A stretch of DNA of 64,000 nt from Prochilodus magdalenae (taxonomy: Eukaryota > Chordata > Actinopteri > Characiformes > Prochilodontidae): contig JAMWET010004078.1 of assembly GCA_024036415.1 (NCBI GenBank), positions 1 through 64,000 of the forward strand, in the 5' to 3' direction. Positions 63,049-64,000 of the stretch are shown in pieces; within the stretch, counting starts at the first letter, position 1, and the number at the start of each line of letters is the position of its first letter. The translations under genes were made by a program, and so were the position numbers. The notes below the pieces were generated by a model. It had not been told where the DNA came from. It worked only from the letters and a program-made list of their open reading frames with translations, and did not search any database.

Positions 63049-63554
63049 GCAAACACTTAAAATATAGAATAAAACGCTTAAGAAAAAACACTGTATGGTG
63101 TCCATTTCATAACATTTTAATCTATGCTTGTTATAATAAAAGATAATATGACTAGCTAAATTCAGACAATAATGTTAAAGCTGTAAAGCATTTAAGAGAA
63201 GACCCATAACACAATGAGGGAATACCTCGATCAGAGCCCAGCATGGAGCGTGGGTAACGGGGCGTGGAGGGGATTTTTATCCTTTCTGTGCGATACTGTA
63301 CATTATTGGATGAACCTGCAAAGGGGACAGAATAAGGAGTATCACTAACAACAATACATGACACCAAACATTTGCATGGCCGGTTATGATAAAGGAGTAA
63401 ATGAGGAAAGCAAAGCGGAGGCTGACCAAGTCTGGCACTGGATGGCAGCGAGTTGGTGCCATTAGAGGCTCGGCTACTGCGGGAGGAGTCAGAGTACTCA
63501 GCAGAGCGCTTCTGCTGGCTCAGGTCCAGACTCAGACGCCCTTGATGCTGGGGA
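52592..63554 (-). CDS. dlg5: Discs large homolog 5 (MAGUK scaffold), C-terminal part, 15 spliced coding exons
   Basis: DLG5 is a membrane-associated scaffold at cell junctions, linked in other vertebrates to polarity, adherens-junction and Hedgehog/Hippo signalling. Coding exons in gene order (high to low): 63427-63554, 63226-63315, 62816-62984, 60467-60629, 59859-59992, 59606-59770, 59008-59191, 57767-57915, 57030-57200, 55976-56172, 55650-55793, 55403-55530, 53967-54076, 52793-52902, 52592-52695. I read each GT donor and AG acceptor and each phase joins cleanly, giving about 714 residues with no internal stop. Domain order is Ser-rich linker, PDZ3, Thr/Pro linker, PDZ4, SH3, basic hook, GK-like domain and a short C-terminus, as in vertebrate DLG5. 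The N-terminal coiled coil and PDZ1-2 lie beyond the right edge. Teleosts carry dlg5a and dlg5b; I cannot tell which this is. The gene identity is very secure; exact junctions are by eye. Confidence 0.96.
52793..52902 (-). CDS. dlg5: dlg5 exon: GK-like domain, lid and C-terminal helix
   Basis: 110 bases. It encodes ELKDPIYLRDKVSQKHSKEQ, then FEVAQKIEQEYSKFFT. This is the conserved DLG5 C-terminal part of the GK fold. The acceptor GTCTGCAG and the donor GTTTGG keep frame with both neighbours. Confidence 0.94.
53967..54076 (-). CDS. dlg5: dlg5 exon: GK-like domain, third part
   Basis: 110 bases, phase 0 start. It encodes DCHCLLDIAPHAIERLHSVH, then IYPIVIFIRYKNAKQI(K). CLLDIAP is the central beta strand of the GK fold and IYPIVIFI the next. 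Acceptor CTCATAG, donor GTAAGT. Confidence 0.94.
55403..55530 (-). CDS. dlg5: dlg5 exon: middle of GK-like domain
   Basis: 128 bases, starting with 2 bases of a split codon and ending in phase 0. It encodes VMKASQQAIERGVKDCLFID, then YKRRSGHFDVTTVASIKEIT and DK. RRSGHFDVT is the equivalent of the GMP-binding region, which in MAGUKs recognises phosphopeptides. Very highly conserved with vertebrate DLG5. Confidence 0.95.
55650..55793 (-). CDS. dlg5: dlg5 exon: start of GK-like domain
   Basis: 144 bases. It encodes DCVSLAYQRVQKVDCTSPRP, then VLILGPLVDPVKDMLVKESP and GKFSRCVL. The segment after LILGP corresponds to the P-loop of guanylate kinase, but the Gly-Lys-Ser/Thr signature is absent. The domain is therefore predicted not to bind ATP and to act as a protein-binding module, as in other MAGUKs. 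Confidence 0.94.
55976..56172 (-). CDS. dlg5: dlg5 exon: basic hook between SH3 and GK
   Basis: 197 bases. It encodes MDQEFYRRHSMTELKDEAGS, then TLSAAARRSFFRRKQKHKRS and SSKDGKDLLALDAISTDSIP. The Lys/Arg cluster (RRSFFRRKQKHKR) is in the variable hook insert of the SH3-GK module and is near-identical in vertebrate DLG5. The cluster could bind acidic lipids, calmodulin or importins; this is inference. Acceptor GTTTAG, donor GTGAGT. Confidence 0.94.
56712..56798. repeat. GACT tetranucleotide microsatellite in a dlg5 intron
   Basis: A few GCCT units and then about 18 units of GACT, in the intron between the SH3 and hook exons. Confidence 0.97.
57030..57200 (-). CDS. dlg5: dlg5 exon: SH3 domain
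   Basis: 171 bases. It encodes ALYDRVAETELDLSFKKDD, ILYVDDTLPKGNFGTWLAWQ and LDENAQKMQRGQIPSKY. The ALYD start, the SFKKDDILYVDD diverging turn and the WLAWQ strand are SH3 hallmarks; RGQIPSKY is the last SH3 strand common to MAGUKs. In MAGUKs this SH3 packs against the GK domain rather than being a classical PxxP binder. The acceptor has an almost pure run of about 18 T (57203-57220). Confidence 0.95.
57767..57915 (-). CDS. dlg5: dlg5 exon: end of PDZ4 and start of SH3
   Basis: 149 bases, phase 0 start. It encodes YNSVTMKNKTAEEAYLEMLK (helix alphaB of PDZ4), then PAEAITLKVQHRVDEFNQLK and DAAGDGFYI(R), leading into the SH3 domain. It joins directly to the 59008-59191 exon although 1.1 kb of intron separates them. 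Acceptor TCTCCAG, donor GTACAC. Confidence 0.94.
59008..59191 (-). CDS. dlg5: dlg5 exon: first part of PDZ4
   Basis: 184 bases. It encodes RMSSEGSRKTPEPRVVSVRK, then the loop ELGVQICGGNLRG, then GIFVERLEEDSPARGTDG and LMPGDMILE. This is the N-terminal two-thirds of DLG5 PDZ4. The exon starts with one base of a split codon and ends in phase 0 after Ile-Leu-Glu, the same structural position as the PDZ3 exon end. An alternative AG six codons in is possible but the phase favours this start. Confidence 0.94.
59606..59770 (-). CDS. dlg5: dlg5 exon: Thr/Ser/Pro linker between PDZ3 and PDZ4
   Basis: 165 bases. It encodes a low-complexity linker with TQTTPQGSGATTPDNHSAID, LSEQDEGTLTPSSKQTTPTT and SPHSFI. 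The composition, and the position between two PDZ domains, match vertebrate DLG5 (EQDEG and SKQTTPT-type motifs). Many Thr-Pro and Ser-Pro dipeptides suggest regulation by phosphorylation, which is inference. Confidence 0.92.
59859..59992 (-). CDS. dlg5: dlg5 exon: second part of PDZ3
   Basis: 134 bases, phase 0 start. It encodes YNGINLRNATEQQARLIIGQ (PDZ helix alphaB with the TEQQARLII stretch), then QCDTITIMAQYNPHMYQLG, completing PDZ3, then NHSRS into the linker. Acceptor TTTTATAG, donor GTATGA. Confidence 0.94.
60467..60629 (-). CDS. dlg5: dlg5 exon: first part of PDZ3
   Basis: 163 bases. It encodes PYLEEPRNVIVHKG, then the carboxylate-binding loop region EPLGISIVSGENGG, then GIFVSKVTGGSIAHQAG and GLEYGDQLLE. 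These are betaA to betaD-alphaA of a class PDZ fold, and match DLG5 PDZ3. The PLGI loop would bind C-terminal peptide ligands. The exon ends exactly after the Leu-Leu-Glu of strand betaD, in phase 0. Confidence 0.95.
60690..60870. mobile_element. MITE-like fragment in a dlg5 intron
   Basis: CCAGCTCTGGAGTACTTCTG with CTCTAACACAGCTGATTCAG, and at the far end CAGTACTGGGATTGGGAAAC. This resembles the common fish repeat whose copies start CCTGGAGTACCCC and end CCAGGACCAGGGTTGGGAAAC. Confidence 0.5.
61470..61640. mobile_element. MITE-like fragment in a dlg5 intron
   Basis: ACCCTGGTCCTGGAAGACCC then CCTGTCCT on the left is complementary in part to ACAGGACCTCCAGGGTCCTT on the right. Interior CCAACACACCTGTTCCACTA then ATCAGCTAATTAA. 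Same class as 60690. Confidence 0.6.
62816..62984 (-). CDS. dlg5: dlg5 exon: Ser/Pro-rich linker before PDZ3
   Basis: 169 bases. It encodes SLSHSECSSPSLITPPLSPL, further Ser/Thr-rich sequence, and ends in GERRKDR, directly before PDZ3. Several Ser/Thr-Pro pairs could be proline-directed kinase sites (inference). The acceptor at 62985-62990 lies downstream of a TG dinucleotide repeat (63018-63048 on this strand) in an otherwise poor pyrimidine tract. The donor is GTATCG. Confidence 0.92.
63018..63048. repeat. CA/TG microsatellite upstream of a dlg5 acceptor
   Basis: About 15 units. In gene sense it is a (TG)n about 30 bases upstream of the acceptor of exon 62816-62984. Confidence 0.95.
63226..63315 (-). 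CDS. dlg5: dlg5 exon: conserved linker before PDZ3
   Basis: 90 bases, between acceptor TTTGCAG and donor GTATTC. It encodes a basic Pro-containing stretch including ERIKIPSTPRYPRSMLGSDR, a segment strongly conserved in vertebrate DLG5. Phase is 2 bases at the start and 1 at the end, fitting both neighbours. Confidence 0.92.
63427..63554 (-). CDS. dlg5: dlg5 exon: linker before PDZ3 (first exon in the window)
   Basis: 128 bases, 1 base of a split codon at the start and 1 at the end. It encodes a Ser/Arg-rich linker (RLSLDLSQQKRSAEYSDSS, then SSRASNGTNSLPSSARL), which closely resembles the vertebrate DLG5 linker upstream of PDZ3. The acceptor CAG at 63555-63557 follows a very long CT-rich tract; the donor is GTCAGC. 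Low-complexity and probably phosphorylatable, with no folded domain. Upstream exons are outside the window. Confidence 0.9.
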
Positions 63555-63557
63555 CTG

Positions 63558-63615
63558 AGAAAGAGAAAGAGATAGAAAGAGAAAGAGAGAGAGACACACA
63601 GACAGAGAGAGACAC

Positions 63616-63663
<48 letters not shown>

Positions 63664-63671
63664 AGACACAG

Positions 63672-63733
<62 letters not shown>

Positions 63734-63741
63734 ACACACAC

Positions 63742-63782
<41 letters not shown>

Positions 63783-63862
63783 CACAGAGAGAGAGAGAGA
63801 GCGCGAGAGAGAGAGAGAGAGCGCGAGAGAGACACAGAGAGAGCGCGCAAGAGAGACACAGA

Positions 63863-63936
<74 letters not shown>

Positions 63937-63959
63937 CAGAGAGAGAGAGAGAGAGAGGC

Positions 63960-63992
<33 letters not shown>

Positions 63993-64000
63993 GAGGCAGA
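63558..64000. repeat. Long GA-rich (CT-rich on gene strand) low-complexity tract
   Basis: Over 440 bases of (GA)n with scattered CA and GCGC interruptions, running to the window edge. On the dlg5 strand it is (CT)n leading directly into the acceptor at 63555. All Ser-Leu frames across it are artefacts. Confidence 0.97.

Noticed and set aside
63152..63859. 235-codon Ser/Leu-rich frame
   Set aside because: It is read-through of the CT tract into two dlg5 exons and an intron in one frame; splice sites explain the real coding parts.

Overview
The window is vertebrate nuclear DNA, almost certainly from a teleost fish. The evidence is GT-AG spliced exons, a CpG-rich promoter patch, dense microsatellites, tRNA-derived SINEs and many decayed Tc1/mariner-type transposons. 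The repeat spectrum suggests an ostariophysan (characin- or catfish-like) fish, but that placement is inference. It is not a microbial or viral sequence, and I found no tRNA, rRNA, CRISPR array or retroviral copy.

Two protein-coding genes are supported, both on the minus strand and in tandem. (1) dlg5, a MAGUK scaffold: its last 15 coding exons run from 63554 down to the stop codon at 52592. I placed every splice junction and checked phase; they join into one frame of 2146 coding bases (about 714 residues). The encoded order is a Ser-rich linker, PDZ3, a Thr/Ser/Pro linker, PDZ4, SH3, a basic hook and the guanylate-kinase-like domain. The gene's 5' part lies beyond 64000. (2) kcnma1, the BK (Slo1) calcium- and voltage-activated potassium channel: only coding exon 1 is present (43694-43978), encoding the extracellular N-terminus, the S0 helix and the start of the S0-S1 loop. 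The stop of dlg5 is 8.6 kb upstream of the kcnma1 start. The same order and orientation occur at human 10q22.

Layout by plus-strand coordinate: 1-43693 is the first intron of kcnma1 (its 5' end, cut by the window edge). It holds two minisatellites (a 50-bp unit at 11310-12965 and a 28-bp unit at 31188-32750), at least four remnants of one Tc1-like family, a second Tc1-type transposase remnant, several MITEs, SINEs, a perfect 39-bp inverted repeat, and non-repetitive AT-rich segments that look like candidate conserved noncoding elements. 43694-44630 is kcnma1 exon 1 and its CpG-rich 5' region. 44630-52591 is intergenic plus the dlg5 3'UTR, with a Tc1-like remnant and a SINE. 52592-64000 is dlg5, ending in a 440-base purine repeat directly upstream (in gene sense) of a dlg5 splice acceptor.

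The two genes are not known to form one pathway; their adjacency is ancient synteny. No new enzymatic or defence system is visible. The most unusual structures are the perfect hairpin, the two minisatellites with higher-order organisation (one open in all three antisense frames), and simple repeats that form or flank three dlg5 splice acceptors.
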